Shown here piece by piece: positions 22,301-31,048 of a stretch of 64,000 nucleotides of DNA. Below the pieces are notes generated by a model, which saw only the letters and a program-made list of their open reading frames with translations, did no database searches and was not told the DNA's origin. Location of the stretch: assembly GCA_049999765.1 (NCBI GenBank), contig JBNGIQ010008312.1, positions 27,314 to 91,313 on the forward strand, read 5' to 3'. Each line of letters starts with the position of its first letter. Position 1 is the first letter of the stretch. This stretch comes from Phaeoceros laevis. Taxonomy: Eukaryota > Anthocerotophyta > Anthocerotopsida > Notothyladales. Position numbers and translations under genes: made by a program.

Positions 22301-23206
22301 TACACCTTCCAGCCGCATCTGTTTATACAGCTCCAAGGCCTTTTCTGCTTGACTGTGCTGGGCACATGCAGCAATCATTGCAGTCCATGCCACCACATCA
22401 CGTTGACACAAACCATCAAACGCCTTTTCTGCATCCACAAAGCTCCCACACTTACCATACATGTCGACCAAACAAGTGCGCACATACAAGTCAGTTTCGC
22501 ACCTGTACTCCACAACGTCAGCATGGATGCGTTGGCCTTCTTTCAGGTTGGCCATGCTGCCACAAGCTTGGAGTAGGCTGACGAAGGTATGTGCGTTTGG
22601 TTGCACACCTTCCTCTTGCATCCTCTCATACATTCTCAGAGCCTCCTGAGTTTGTCCTGCTCTGGTACACCCAGAAATGATGGCTGTCCAGGAGAAAACA
22701 GTTCGGTGTTGCAATCTACCAAAGACCTGGAGGGCATCCTCAAGGCCACCGCATTTCACCAACGTGATAACTATACTTTCACCAAGAAACCGGGTTGAAT
22801 CCAAACCATGTCTGCATAGATGGGCCTGCACTTGTTTGACCTCAGCAAGTGCTTTCCTTTTGCTGCATGCCCTCAAGAGAGACCTGTACATTCCAACAGA
22901 CGGTATAGTGCCTTGCTGGTCCATTAGCGATAGAAAATCCAGCGCTTCGTCCGTCTGTCCAGGCTCGGGAAAACTTCTCAGCTTTTCATGTGCTCTGGGG
23001 GGCAAGACATCCGAGCACTCCTCTTTCCCCAGCCGAATCTGTACCTGGGAAACCGAGGTGCCAAGGGAGGAATTCGCCCACTTCTTGAGCACTGTTTTGC
23101 TACATTGTGTTCGAAGTCCAGGTGCACGAGACTCGGCTACACGCTCCCGGCAAGGAATTGGCAAACCGTTGCATTTCTGAATGTCGTAAAGCGCGCATCC
23201 ACCCAT
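19310..23206 (-). CDS. giant PLS-class PPR protein, 1298 residues, E-type without deaminase core
   Basis: A single uninterrupted exon from ATG 23206. The N-terminus (MGGCALYDIQKCNGLPIPCR) may be a targeting peptide. More than 25 PPR motifs follow. Six consecutive modules of ~115-118 residues carry an extra acidic insert inside the L motif, between ACG and the LExGKxIHA helix (for example GMLADKEELVSGQTVKVVS). These are followed by normal P2-L2-S2, E1 and E2 motifs and a degenerate PG box (KQAGQTWIE). The protein stops 56 residues later, before any HxE or CxxC, so it lacks the deaminase. It probably binds organellar RNA and works with a separate catalytic partner. It is divergent from the PPR gene at 23665. 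Confidence 0.9.
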   Translation of the reverse strand: MGGCALYDIQKCNGLPIPCRERVAESRAPGLRTQCSKTVLKKWANSSLGTSVSQVQIRLGKEECSDVLPPRAHEKLRSFPEPGQTDEALDFLSLMDQQGTIPSVGMYRSLLRACSKRKALAEVKQVQAHLCRHGLDSTRFLGESIVITLVKCGGLEDALQVFGRLQHRTVFSWTAIISGCTRAGQTQEALRMYERMQEEGVQPNAHTFVSLLQACGSMANLKEGQRIHADVVEYRCETDLYVRTCLVDMYGKCGSFVDAEKAFDGLCQRDVVAWTAMIAACAQHSQAEKALELYKQMRLEGVTPNNRTFVSVLQACGMLADKEELVSGQTVKVVSLELGKQIHDDACRHGHALDVYVGNTLVTMYGKCGSIADAQKVFDGLLQRDVVSWTAILAAYVEQGQVAKALQLYDQMQEEGISPDARALVSTLQACGMCAELGEDVMMEGCSTVAKYLEKGRQVHADARRKGYDTDVFVGSTLVSMYGKCASLSEALDVFHGLSNQNVVSFNAMLAAYVQQDQAEEVVQLYQEMREQGVTPNDRTFVSVIQACGMLAEKDKDGGADVQIATYKYLEMGRAIHAEAWTMGFATDGFVGNVLVSMYGRCGSIQDAWSLFNCVSHQEVVLWNAMLGAFAQQGEPEKALHLYEQMQEEGVSPNNRTFVSTLQACGMLVENEEEDAVQGQSKLIFLEKVRAIHANARMKGYVSDRFVAITLISAYAKCGNTTDAQDVFYRLHQKDVLEWTAILTAHAQQSQAEKSLQLYEQMCEEGITPNDRTFVSVLQACGALAEKEDIVDGQISKVKSLQMGKVIHAHAGRKGYSTDVAVGNTLVSMYGKCGSTEDAQTVFDGLSPRNAVSWNVILAAYAQQSQAEKVLQLYEQMKQIDMSPDAWTYVTVLQAYGILAEKEEVAVIEGQCIKVQSLEMAKAVHADSRKKGYNLDIFVCNTLVSVYGKCGDVVEAQKVFEKLSCRKVVSWNVMLGAYVENDQVEKALQLYEQMQKEEVTMNEITVVYMLQVCSSIGSLTLLRQIHDILVFRKLDSSLILANSLISAYGRCSSMVDAHNVFDALRTPDVVSWTALIAGYSREGNCAATLQIFERMQQASIRPDAVAYLSILSACSHAGLVDKGAEYFDSMVEDLGITPEIEHYVTMVDLFGRAGCFTRLNGVLSTMPMQPNLDIWLCVLSACRKHGMLALGEKAFKCAVHLQPRDAAAYSLMTNMYADAGLWDLADRVKQLRDIEGAWKQAGQTWIEHEQQVQSFLVGACQDSPDGLHDLVGKVSSKLKEGGYILETHIAERFSGVLE

Positions 23207-23664
23207 AAAGCCTTGTACTCAGAGAGGCTCTCTCATGCTGTGAGCAAAACGATGTTCCACAACAAGACTTATGGATTGATGTAATTGTTTTGCGTGCACA
23301 AATTTGCAAAATGGTACCCCGCTGCTGCCCACCAGCCAAGGCACCTGCCTTGGCGAGTGGTCCAGACGAGTGTGAGCCAAGGGAAGGTTGCTCTCGAGGG
23401 ATCTATACAAGAGGAGGAGTTGCCAGGTGTATTGCAACTGAGAAGTCCTCAGCAGTTCTTGCGCAAAAACATTCTTGCTTTGACGGTAGGATCAGGCTTG
23501 GAGGATTACGATGTATGAATGGGATTCACGGACGCAATTCTCTGCAGAGGGAGATCTCCCGACACATGAATCACACCCACCAAGGTCCCAGATCTCGCAA
23601 GCACGTCGGATCCCATGGTTCCCACAACTACATGCTACTCGGGCCGAGTGTTCTGTGCTTCTAA
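23207..23664. promoter_or_regulatory. bidirectional intergenic region of two divergent PPR genes
   Basis: 458 bp separate the ATGs at 23206 (-) and 23665 (+). This must hold both promoters and leaders. No clear TATA element could be assigned. Confidence 0.45.
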
Positions 23665-25893
23665 ATGATGGCTCTGACATGCTCCAGAATGCGTCCTTCC
23701 CGTCAGCTTTGTTCCCCTCTCCCATCTCCGCAGGGGTCTGCTGACGCTACGAGGGCAACCTGCTTGCCCGTTACTGAGGCTGTTGAAGCATTGGAGCTCC
23801 AGGTACAGCGTGGATCCTATGTTCACAACTCTGTCTTCTATAGTGTCCTCAAGAGGTGCACTGCACAGAAGAATTTGGTTCTCGGCAGCCGGGTTCATGC
23901 TCTTGCTATCACAGGTGGGTATGAGTCGGACACATTTTTGGCCAACCACATCATCTGTATGTATGCTTCTCATGGGAGATTGGTTGAAGCAACGCGGGTT
24001 TTCAACAGGGTTTCTGCACCAAGCCGCCATATGTGGGCTTCCATCATATTGGCTCATGCTCGACATGGACAACCCACGCAGGCCATAAGACTTTATCGAC
24101 TGATGCGTGCCTCAAGTATGGACCCAGATGACCATATCTTTGTTGCGGTACTAAAAGCGTGTGCCGAGGCTGAGGACCTGTCTTCTGGCAGAGAGATTCA
24201 TGCCACTATTTTGGAGATTGCAAAAAAGCCCAATATATTTGTTGGGAACTGCCTGGTGAGTATGTATGCGAAGTGTGGAAGCTTAAAAGATGCACGTAGA
24301 GTATTTGAAAGTTTGCCAAGCAAAAATGTGGTGACGTGGACGGCAATGATTGCAGGATATGCTCAGCATGGACGTGGTCAAGATGCCCTTACTCTCTATG
24401 CAAACATGCAGCAGAAGGGTATCACTTTATTGAGCCATGTAACTTTTGTGTGCCTTTTACAAGCATGTGCAAGCGTTGGGGCTCTTCGTCACGGCAAACA
24501 GCTACATGCAGAAATTCAGGAAAGAGAACTGGAAGCTGATGTGGTTGTTGGGACATGCCTAGTGGACATGTATGCCAAGTGTGGGAGCTTAGATGATGCA
24601 CGAGCAGTATTTGACAGATTGCCAAACAAAAATGTGGTGACGTGGAATGCCATGATTGCAGGATACGCTCAGAATGGGCTGGGTCAAGAAGCCCTTTCTG
24701 TATATGATAGTATGCAGCAAGAGGGCATCACTTCAGCTGATGCTGTGACATTTGTATGCCTCCTGCAGGCTTGTGCTAGTTGGGCAGGACTAGAGAAGGG
24801 GAAGGAAATTCATGCCGAAATCTCCAAAACTCAGCTTCAATCTACTGATATATTTGTGGCAAGTGGCCTTGTGGACATGTATTGCAAATGTGGGAGCTTG
24901 AGTGATGCACAACAGACTTTCAATGCATTGCCAAGAAAAGATATAGTGACATGGAATGCATTGATTGCAGGGTATGTCCGCCAAGGAGACAGTGATCATG
25001 TCTTTGATCTGTATAAGAGCTTGAGGCAGGAAGGTGTTCAGCCGAGCAGCATCACGTTTGTATGCCTGTTGCAGGCTTGCGGGAGTGCTGCAGGGTTGGA
25101 GAAGGGAATGGAGATTCATGCTGAAATAGCCAAAGTTGGACTTTCTGACTCATTTGTGGTAAACTCCCTTATCGACATGTATGGCAAGTGTGGGAGTATG
25201 GTTGATGCACGGAAGGTGTTTGACGCATCCCCCACAAGGGACACCGTGACATGGAATGCATTGATGGCTGGATATGCCCGTCAAGGAGAGGATAAACTTG
25301 TCTTCCATTTATTCCAGAGGATGGAGCACGAGGACATTCAGCCAAATGACATCACATTCCTTAGTCTTCTCACTGTATGCAGTCACGCAGGTCTAGTACA
25401 AAAAGGCGAAGCCTACTTTGAGGCCATGAGCACAGAGTATCGCGTTAGTCCAACGACTGAACACTACAGCTGCATGGTCGATCTCCTTGGTCGTGCAGGC
25501 CAAGTAGACAAGGCCATGGAAATGGTGAGGACAATGCCTTTCCAACCCCATTGTGAGGTGTTGAGAAGTATGTTGGGCGCTTGTCGAAAGTGGAAGAACG
25601 TAGAACTTGGCAAAGAGGTGTTTGAATATGCAGTCAGGCTGGATAAAACTGATGCCGCAGCGTATGTTGTCATGTCAAACATCTACTCTGCTGCTCACCA
25701 ACTAGAAGAGGCCAAGGAGATTCAAGCAATGAGAGTGAAGGCACAAGCATGGAAAAAACCGGGACAGAGCTGGTGGACCGACAACACGGGAGCAATGCAT
25801 ACGTTCTTTGTGGGGGACGCCGAACATAATGATAGACAAGAAATATATGCAAAGCTTGCAGATCTTTTTGTCAAAATGAAGCTGCAAGGATAA
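23665..25893 (+). CDS. PLS-class PPR protein truncated before the DYW core
   Basis: A single exon of 742 residues from ATG 23665. The N-terminus MMALTCSRMRPSRQLCSPLP is basic and acid-free, like a transit peptide. P, L and S motifs follow (typical VTWNAMIAGYAQNG and MYAKCGSLDDAR), then E1/E2 and a PG box PGQSWWTD. The frame ends MKLQG-TAA exactly where the DYW relative at 5367 has KKKGYVP. DYW-like sequence continues after the stop (25894-26135) but is decayed. The truncated product could still act as an RNA-binding E-type PPR. It is closest to the canonical DYW gene at 5367-7836, not to the DYW:KP genes. Confidence 0.85.
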   Translation: MMALTCSRMRPSRQLCSPLPSPQGSADATRATCLPVTEAVEALELQVQRGSYVHNSVFYSVLKRCTAQKNLVLGSRVHALAITGGYESDTFLANHIICMYASHGRLVEATRVFNRVSAPSRHMWASIILAHARHGQPTQAIRLYRLMRASSMDPDDHIFVAVLKACAEAEDLSSGREIHATILEIAKKPNIFVGNCLVSMYAKCGSLKDARRVFESLPSKNVVTWTAMIAGYAQHGRGQDALTLYANMQQKGITLLSHVTFVCLLQACASVGALRHGKQLHAEIQERELEADVVVGTCLVDMYAKCGSLDDARAVFDRLPNKNVVTWNAMIAGYAQNGLGQEALSVYDSMQQEGITSADAVTFVCLLQACASWAGLEKGKEIHAEISKTQLQSTDIFVASGLVDMYCKCGSLSDAQQTFNALPRKDIVTWNALIAGYVRQGDSDHVFDLYKSLRQEGVQPSSITFVCLLQACGSAAGLEKGMEIHAEIAKVGLSDSFVVNSLIDMYGKCGSMVDARKVFDASPTRDTVTWNALMAGYARQGEDKLVFHLFQRMEHEDIQPNDITFLSLLTVCSHAGLVQKGEAYFEAMSTEYRVSPTTEHYSCMVDLLGRAGQVDKAMEMVRTMPFQPHCEVLRSMLGACRKWKNVELGKEVFEYAVRLDKTDAAAYVVMSNIYSAAHQLEEAKEIQAMRVKAQAWKKPGQSWWTDNTGAMHTFFVGDAEHNDRQEIYAKLADLFVKMKLQG

Positions 25894-26135
25894 GTTCTCC
25901 AACTTGACTCAGTGTTGCAAGACATTCCTGATGATGAAAAAGAGGTAGCCTTGTGTGGGCACAGCGAGAAACTGGCAGTTTCCCTTGTCCTAATGAAGGC
26001 AACAGAGGCTTTGTGACACCCCTCTGTGAAGGTTGTTACAAAGCCAAAGAGAGAAAAGAAATAGTCTTTGCACAGATATAAGCTGCTTTCACGTTGTACA
26101 GGGATGGGAAGATTTCTTGTTTCGACTAGTAGACT
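25894..26135 (+). pseudogene. decayed DYW-domain tail of the upstream PPR gene
   Basis: In frame after the TAA: VLQDIPDDEKEVALCGHSEK, clearly DYW sequence with the HSE motif, then a second stop, frameshifts and a last remnant FHVVQGWED that replaces FHVYKDGKC. The CxxC and terminal tripeptide are lost. Confidence 0.85.
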
Positions 26136-26961
26136 ACTGGTGAGATTGTGCTATTTCTGTTGAAGGCGAAGGCCAGTCTATCAAGAACTATCACCTAGTT
26201 GAATGAACGGCCGTCTTGGGCGAAAATGAGGTTTTGACAAGCCAGAAAATGCGATGCAAACAATGACATGCACGCAAACACCACTCGCTCTCTCTCTCTC
26301 TGAAGAATGTTGCGCAAACCATGAGAGTCGAGAATGTTGTGCCAACTTGCCAAGTGCCCGCAGCCTCAAAAAAACCTGAAGGCATGTACGGTAATTAAAA
26401 AGGACTTCCCATTTCGCAGTCTTAATATTACACACTCCGACTACCACTTGGACTAGTTGCGGTCAAGTTACTGAATCTTTTGGTCATGGCCGGCATGTCC
26501 CCTCGGGTTCCGGTGCGGACACAGGCACCTCCTGGCAGCCCATGGATCACAACGCTTTCTGGAACTCATGTTGGTGATTTAGCTGCGGTGTTCACTGCGG
26601 AGGAGGATGAGGGGCATCACTTGCATGCATGCCAACTGTGGCCAAGAGTTGAATCATGGTGGCAGGCAGCTCCTCTACGTCTGGAGTGCCAGCACCGGAA
26701 GATGGCCCACAAAAATGTAAGGTACTGGTTTGCTTCGCAGTTGTTTTTGTTGCAGTTGCTGGTCATCTTAGTGAGGTGTGGCTTTTTGCCGTTGTGGGCT
26801 GCCGTAGTGCTGGCAGCATGGCGCGGTCTTTCGGCTGAAAGGAGGTATTTTGGAGCACAATGGCAAGACAAATGACTTTATGGGGTGGCTGAAGGTCTTC
26901 TGGATTTGGAGGGCGGAGATATTTTGGAGCTCAATGACGAGACAAAGGAGTACAATATAGG
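26136..26961. other. region upstream of the second DYW:KP gene
   Basis: Holds a short (CT)n tract near 26287, an open frame from ATG 26486 to 26875 of uncertain meaning (a possible 5' exon, with a GTAAGG donor-like site near 26717), and a small duplicated motif (gg.gatattttggagc.caatg, near 26843 and 26916). No gene firmly supported. Confidence 0.4.
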
Positions 26962-29664
26962 ATGGGGATCCTCGTCAGTGCTAGCTCTCTGGGTACTATG
27001 ATCCCTTTCCATGCATCGGTTGAAAAAGGTCTCACGTCGAAGCTGTCTTTTCCCATGATCATCAGAGTCATTTGGCACATTCATCGGCGGTTTTGGATGC
27101 CAACAGCTGGGGGGCAAGCCCACACTGCGGAGCTGGAGCGGCGTTTGATACCGGACAATAGCAGTGCAGTAGAGCGGCAACAGTTGTTGTGGAGGCAGTA
27201 TTTCTTGGACTCCACATTGTGGTGGGACTGCAGGAAGAACAAGGAGACCGCCCGCTCTCCCGACTTCAGGCACAAGGAGTCCAAGGAGCCCCTATGGGTG
27301 AACAACTTCTACAAGCCTGACTGGGTGGATTCTCAGCTGACTGTGTTGGACAGGCGGATTGGACTGTGTGGTCAGGGTAGATCCAACCCCTTTTTGCACC
27401 ATAGTGCTGGCGCTCCGACGGCGCCAGAGTGCCAAGGCTACGCAACTGCTCAGGCGGTGAACGAACTGTGTGAGTATGGGCAGTTAAGTCGAGCAGTTGA
27501 CGCTTTGAGTGACTTAGCGGACACACAAGGTTGTGTGTCCACTTCCCTCCTGTACAGAGTCATCCGGAGATGTGGGGCTGAGAAAAATCTGGTGTTGGGA
27601 CGACGACTGGATGATCTCACTGTCAAGCTTGGGTACGGATCCAATGCTTTTGTGGGGAACCATCTCTTGCGCATGTATGCATGTCAAGGCCGGTTACAGG
27701 AAGCAATGCAGGTGTTCACAAGGGTGACCACACCATCAGTCCACATGTGGTTTTCCATAATCTGTGCACAGACTGCATACGGGAGACCTAATGAGGCCAT
27801 ACAGCTGTACAACGAGATGCGCAGGTCAAGTTTGGAGCCAAATACTAGTCACATCTTTGTCGCAGCCCTGCAAGCTTGTGCAAGAGCAGGAAATGTGGAA
27901 TCTGGCAGGCAGGTGCACGCTGATGTGTTGGAGAGTGGAATTCAGCACGACTCTTTCGTTTGCAGCTGCCTGGTGGACATGTATGCAAAATGTGGGGAAT
28001 TGGGAGATGCACGCAGGGTTTTTGACAGTATGACCCCAAGGAATGCAGTGACATGGAATGCCATGATCGCTGGGTATGCAAGGTGTGGCCAGTTGGAAGA
28101 TGCACGCAAGCTGTTTGACAGTCTGGCCACAAGAGATGCGGTAACATGGACTGCTATGATAAATGGGTATGCTGAGCACGGGCTCGGTTCCCAGGCGCTT
28201 ACATTGTATGCAAGGATGGAACAGGAAGGCTTGGTTTTAGCAAACCGTCTTACGTATGTTTGCCTCCTGAAAGCTTGTGCAAGTGCTGGTGCTGTACAGC
28301 AGGGCAGGCACTTGCATTCAGAGATAGTAAAAAGAGAACTACTTGAAGGTGACATAGTACTAGGCAATTGCCTCGTAAATATGTATGCCAAATGTGGCGA
28401 GTTGGAAGATGCACGCACAGTATTTGACAGTCTGGCCGCGAGGAATGCCGGAACATGGAATGCCATGATAAATGGGTATGCTGAGCACGGGCTCGGTCCC
28501 CAGGCGCTTGCATTGTATGCAAGTATGGAGCAGGAAGGCCTGATTTTAGCAGACCGTGTTACGTATGTATGCCTCCTGAAGAGTTGTGCAAGTGCTGGTA
28601 CTGTACAGCTGGGCAGGCAGCTTCATTCAGAGATCGTAAGAAGAGAACTACTGGAAGGTGACATAGTACTAGGCAATTGCCTGGTAAATATGTATGCAAA
28701 ATGTGGGCAGTTGGAAGATGCATGCAAAGCGTTTGACAGTCTATCCACAAGGGATGCGGTAACATGGACTGCCATGGTAAGTGCTTACGGTACAAACAAT
28801 GATGGCTACAATGCTACAGCCTGTTTCGAAGAGATGATGCTGGCTGGTGTTCAGCCTACTGACACCACATTTACTTGCCTTCTTGTAGCATGCAGTAATG
28901 CGGGGTTGGTTAGGGAGGGTCGAGAGTATTTTGATGCCATGGTGAAACAGCATGGCCTCAACCCGACAGCTGAGCATTATAATTGCATGGTTGATCTTCT
29001 TGGGCGGGCAGGCCATTTAGGTGAGGCAGAGATGATGCTGAAATCAGCTGGGTGCAATGCTGTTGGGTTGACATCATTGCTGAATGCCTGCAAGAGTCAT
29101 GGGGATATAGAGCGGGGAACACGGTGTTTTGAAAGTCTTGTAGGGCTGGATCCTCTGTATGCCGGTGCATATGTGCTCATGGCCAATATGTACGCAGATG
29201 CAGATAGGTGGGAGGATGTAGATAGAATTGAGAGGTTGAGGAAGCTGGCAGGAGCTAACAAGAAACCTGCAGTGGCAGGCATTGAGGTGAACAAGCTGGT
29301 GCACACATTTGTTGTGGGGGATGAAAGGAATGACATTTTATGCAAGGTTCGGAGCACATATGAACGTTTGAAGGAGGAAGGCAACCATGTACCACAGACC
29401 AAGCTGGTGTTGGAGCCAGTGTCTGAGAAGGAGAAGGAAGATCAACTGTGTGGGCATGCTGAGAAGCTAGCTTTGGCGTTTGGTCTCTTGAACACTCCCG
29501 ATGGCACACCTCTGCTGGTAACCAAAAACCTGCGGATGTGCAGGGACTGCCACTCTTCCACCGAGATTATGTCAAGGGTTGAAAGGAGGAACATCATTGT
29601 AAGGGACGCATACTGTGTGCATCGATTCGAGGCAGGGTCCTGTAGCTGTAAGGGTCGACATTGA
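26962..29664 (+). CDS. PLS-class PPR protein with variant DYW:KP domain (second candidate U-to-C editing factor)
   Basis: A single exon of 900 residues from ATG 26962. The first ~150 residues are not PPR and include W/R-rich stretches. PPR motifs start near residue 195 with the block shared by the other genes here (KNLVLGRRLDD, LLRMYACQGRLQEA). Two consecutive near-identical P-L-S modules (YAEHGLG, SCASAG or ACASAG, RRELLEGDIVLGN) show recent internal duplication. E1/E2 end in KKPAVAGIEV (767-776), the KPAxA-type box. The deaminase core has HAE (832-834), CRDC (860-863) and CSC; HP is missing; the C-terminus is CKGRH, close to the GRP end described for DYW:KP proteins. Confidence 0.9.
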   Translation: MGILVSASSLGTMIPFHASVEKGLTSKLSFPMIIRVIWHIHRRFWMPTAGGQAHTAELERRLIPDNSSAVERQQLLWRQYFLDSTLWWDCRKNKETARSPDFRHKESKEPLWVNNFYKPDWVDSQLTVLDRRIGLCGQGRSNPFLHHSAGAPTAPECQGYATAQAVNELCEYGQLSRAVDALSDLADTQGCVSTSLLYRVIRRCGAEKNLVLGRRLDDLTVKLGYGSNAFVGNHLLRMYACQGRLQEAMQVFTRVTTPSVHMWFSIICAQTAYGRPNEAIQLYNEMRRSSLEPNTSHIFVAALQACARAGNVESGRQVHADVLESGIQHDSFVCSCLVDMYAKCGELGDARRVFDSMTPRNAVTWNAMIAGYARCGQLEDARKLFDSLATRDAVTWTAMINGYAEHGLGSQALTLYARMEQEGLVLANRLTYVCLLKACASAGAVQQGRHLHSEIVKRELLEGDIVLGNCLVNMYAKCGELEDARTVFDSLAARNAGTWNAMINGYAEHGLGPQALALYASMEQEGLILADRVTYVCLLKSCASAGTVQLGRQLHSEIVRRELLEGDIVLGNCLVNMYAKCGQLEDACKAFDSLSTRDAVTWTAMVSAYGTNNDGYNATACFEEMMLAGVQPTDTTFTCLLVACSNAGLVREGREYFDAMVKQHGLNPTAEHYNCMVDLLGRAGHLGEAEMMLKSAGCNAVGLTSLLNACKSHGDIERGTRCFESLVGLDPLYAGAYVLMANMYADADRWEDVDRIERLRKLAGANKKPAVAGIEVNKLVHTFVVGDERNDILCKVRSTYERLKEEGNHVPQTKLVLEPVSEKEKEDQLCGHAEKLALAFGLLNTPDGTPLLVTKNLRMCRDCHSSTEIMSRVERRNIIVRDAYCVHRFEAGSCSCKGRH

Positions 29665-30317
29665 GCGACAAAACAGTTTGCCAACTGAGGCAATTCCACC
29701 GCATCCGTCATCATTTAGTAAGAAACTTCGGGAGAGCATTGGAGGTTCACCGTGTATTGGTGACGATACCAAGGGCGCAGGTTTGATTTGATTTATTTCT
29801 AGTGTTACTAACTAAAGGCCACACCCGCAGCAAATGTAAGGTTAGAACTTCAGTCCCCACTCAGCCCTGTGAACACCTGATAGCCTCGGAGCCCTCCGAG
29901 GAGCGCTATGAGACGGTGTGGGGGGCCTTCAACAACCGACGAAATTAGGTCAGAAGTTCAGGCCGCCTCAGCAGTGATCAGTTAGCTCGTAAATGGGAAT
30001 TTCGGACGAAAGTGGTTGGAGACAGTCCGGGGTCTTATTAGCGATCATGTTTAGAGCGGGCCAACAAGTCAATTGGCCTGGTAGAGACCCTTGACCCCCT
30101 AACAGGAGCAGATTCTGGCGGCATACTCTCTACCCGAGGTCCTCATCCCTTGCTGACTTCCTCACGATGCTGGCCAGTTGGTTGCAGGTTAGGTGAACGT
30201 GAACTTTAAAGAATCTCAGAACAAACTTTTCTGGAGGAGGGCATTCGGAAGGATGTATTGTGGAGGACCACTTGGCCCTAGTCATCACCAGACGGAGCAA
30301 GGTGCCGAAGTGCTGGT
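29665..30317. other. intergenic, nothing recognised
   Basis: 3' flank of the DYW:KP gene and 5' flank of the bulb-type lectin. No gene or repeat could be supported. Confidence 0.5.
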
Positions 30318-30779
30318 ATGGCACTCCTGTTTCTTCTGTTGCTTCTTACGGCTACCGGTTGCCTCAGTACTGGTGAGGACAGGGCTTTCTTGGAAGGAGG
30401 CCAGTCACTGGAGCCCTACCAGCACCTTGATTCGGGCGTTTATCAGTTTCAGATGGAATCCAATAGTTGCACGCTGAGATTGTGGAAGGCCTACATGTAT
30501 GGAATCGTGTGGCAATCTACCGGCGGCGCACCTGTGAGTCCTCAGGACGTATCGGTGTGCAAGCTGACGTTGCATAAAAATGGCAATCTGGTGATATCCA
30601 GTCCCAGTAACCCCGTCATTTGGCAGTCCAACGCCGCCTACCCTGTGGACGTGTATTGCAGACTCGAATTGAAAAATGTGATGGATACATGGGGGACGGC
30701 TGCAGTTTTTTGTTCTCCTTATGCATATGTGCCTTTGTGGAGCATTGGAATTCCTCTATGGAGTACTGGAGTCTGGTAG
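30318..30779 (+). CDS. small secreted bulb-type (mannose-binding-like) lectin
   Basis: 153 residues from ATG 30318. Residues 1-20 form a signal peptide (MALLFLLLLLTATGCLSTGE). Residues ~25-118 follow the bulb-type lectin pattern: LEGGQSLEP, LDSGVYQFQMESNSCTLRLW, VWQST, CKLTLHKNGNLVI, VIWQSN. The classic QxDxNxVxY mannose sites are only partly kept (KNGNLVI), so sugar binding is uncertain. After the third strand set the sequence turns into an aromatic-rich tail (PLWSIGIPLWSTGVW) not typical of the family, which could reflect a frameshift or a missed intron near 30690. The fold predicts extracellular carbohydrate recognition. Confidence 0.7.
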   Translation: MALLFLLLLLTATGCLSTGEDRAFLEGGQSLEPYQHLDSGVYQFQMESNSCTLRLWKAYMYGIVWQSTGGAPVSPQDVSVCKLTLHKNGNLVISSPSNPVIWQSNAAYPVDVYCRLELKNVMDTWGTAAVFCSPYAYVPLWSIGIPLWSTGVW

Positions 30780-30879
30780 CTAGCCTGTTCCGAACAATCG
30801 TCTGATCTATCTGCTAGATAATAATGTCTACCATGTTTGGAAACAGTTAACCCTTTTTCGTCCGGCAGTCGGAGAGTCC

Positions 30880-30948
30880 AAAAAGGGCCTCCATTGCAGG
30901 TCACGCGTAGGTCAAATCCCAAAAAGGGCCTCCATTGCAGGTCACGGC
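30880..30948. repeat. 41-bp tandem repeat running into an assembly gap
   Basis: The unit aaaaagggcctccattgcag plus flank occurs at 30880 and 30921, then the N run starts. The array is probably longer and caused the gap. Confidence 0.85.
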
Positions 30949-31048
30949 NNNNNNNNNNNNNNNNNNNNNNNNNNNNNNNNNNNNNNNNNNNNNNNNNNNN
31001 NNNNNNNNNNNNNNNNNNNNNNNNNNNNNNNNNNNNNNNNNNNNNNNN
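30949..31048. other. assembly gap (100 N)
   Basis: A run of 100 N inside the TTAA element; the true length is unknown. Confidence 0.99.

Noticed and set aside
19765-22649. Many 60-170 codon frames antisense to the giant PPR gene
   Set aside because: They are shadows of the repetitive PPR coding sequence, recurring with the ~350-bp module period and lacking any protein family signature.
5367-29664. Use of the first non-ATG codon as start for several genes (5' ends of the frames at 7847, 8261, 15932, 44850, 49772, 55446)
   Set aside because: These begin at TTG or GTG, which plants do not normally use. Starts were moved to an ATG or to an upstream exon.
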